The position numbers were made by a program, and so were the translations under genes. The notes beneath the pieces are model-generated. The model was not told the DNA's origin. It saw only the letters and a list, made by a program, of their open reading frames with translations, and made no database searches. A DNA stretch of 52,455 nucleotides from TMED13 sp042090305 (GTDB taxonomy: Bacteria > Pseudomonadota > Alphaproteobacteria > Methylaequorales > Methylaequoraceae), in NCBI GenBank assembly GCA_042090305.1, contig JBELJQ010000009.1:1-52455 (forward strand). Reading direction: 5' to 3'. The stretch's first letter is position 1; every line of letters begins with the position of its first letter. This document shows positions 52,159-52,455 of this stretch, piece by piece.

Positions 52159-52455
52159 TTATTTAAGTCTCTATGGTCAAGGTGAACTTCTAATTTATTA
52201 TTTTCTTTAAGAATAGCATAAAAATTCATAGCAGATACAACGGATCTATGCACACCTCCTGTGCATCCAAAAGCAATCGTCAAATAATTCTTACCCTCTT
52301 CTTTATAACCAGTAATTATTTTATCAAAAAACGGACTTATGGTCTCAAAAAAAAAATTAAAATTAGTTTGCTTTTTTATGAAATTCTTAACTTCAGTATC
52401 TTCACCTGTTAGCTTTGAAAGTTTTTTAATATAAAAAGGATTTCTAATAAATCTC
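52155..52455 (-). CDS. rapZ: RapZ/YvcJ-family nucleotide-binding protein, C-terminal part
   Basis: The right edge cuts this gene, leaving 99 codons of the C-terminal half plus a stop. The peptide begins RFIRNPFYIKKLSKLTGED. It carries YLTIAFGCTGGVHRSVVSA and ends in VHLDHRDLNK, the conserved RNA-binding/phosphosugar-binding region of RapZ. The N-terminal P-loop domain lies outside. RapZ proteins control cell-envelope precursor synthesis (GlmS) in enterics, and in alphaproteobacteria the gene usually follows hprK. Its stop overlaps the EIIA start (ATGA). Confidence 0.93.
   Translation of the reverse strand, partial: RFIRNPFYIKKLSKLTGEDTEVKNFIKKQTNFNFFFETISPFFDKIITGYKEEGKNYLTIAFGCTGGVHRSVVSAMNFYAILKENNKLEVHLDHRDLNK

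Noticed and set aside
1..52455. CRISPR arrays, insertion sequences, prophage or defence islands
   Set aside because: I saw no regularly spaced repeats, transposase, integrase, terminal inverted repeats or restriction/abortive-infection genes. Both tRNA genes lack an adjacent integrase or visible attachment repeat.

Overview
This window reads as a chromosome segment from a low-GC, compact (streamlined) Gram-negative alphaproteobacterium, most likely a free-living marine one. The Gram-negative evidence is a TonB-dependent outer-membrane receptor, the lptCAB lipopolysaccharide transport genes and an entericidin-type lipoprotein. The alphaproteobacterial evidence is gene order: DUF1150 beside hsp20, TIGR02300 divergent from aroA and next to tRNA-Ala, tsaE-amgK-murU before trxA, and rapZ-EIIA(Man)-HPr before ahcY. 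Base composition is strongly AT-rich, genes are packed end to end, and several convergent pairs overlap. A marine HIMB59/AEGEAN-169-like or similar low-GC lineage is an inference; no 16S gene is present to prove it.

Layout. 1-2955: tail of an ABC transporter ATPase, an M17 aminopeptidase and the NhaD Na+/H+ antiporter. 2956-3468: the only gene-poor gap over 300 bases, holding a terminator hairpin and possible small or decayed ORFs. 3469-10952: a mixed set (TonB receptor, TerB-like, DUF2805, CIA30-like, NTF2-like, DUF445, SelO, MarR, small membrane protein). 11162-19697: tRNA-Ser and the translation block thrS-infC-rpmI-rplT-pheS-pheT-lepA on the minus strand. 19747-23545: a short glycan operon (GT9, GT4, SDR) and a LysR regulator. 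23651-25416: uppP and an NDUFA9-like SDR. 25482-30249: an envelope operon rnd-kdsD-lptC-lptA-lptB-hpf-ptsN, followed by DUF1150/hsp20 on the other strand. 31058-32830: PQQ-type sugar dehydrogenase, tRNA-Ala, entericidin and TIGR02300. 32878-43452: a 12-gene plus-strand run, aroA-cmk-rpsA-sppA-ihfB-lapA-pyrF-trpF-trpB-trpA-accD-folC. 43454-47352: minus-strand trxA-sbcB-murU-amgK-tsaE. 47401-52455: ferredoxin-NADP reductase facing an operon rapZ-EIIA(Man)-[HPr-EI fusion]-ahcY.

Most genes are core functions: translation, LPS export, aromatic amino acid and pyrimidine synthesis, fatty acid synthesis, folate and peptidoglycan recycling. The interesting departures are replacements and deletions at otherwise conserved loci. 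Exonuclease I sits where addB-addA normally lie. rpoN is missing from between lptB and hpf although ptsN is kept. HPr and enzyme I are fused into one protein with no GAF domain inside a regulatory-PTS operon. Together these suggest a reduced nitrogen/carbon phosphorelay without sigma-54 at this locus and a rewired double-strand-break repair locus. I found no CRISPR array, insertion sequence, prophage or obvious defence island, and no clearly undescribed multi-gene system.
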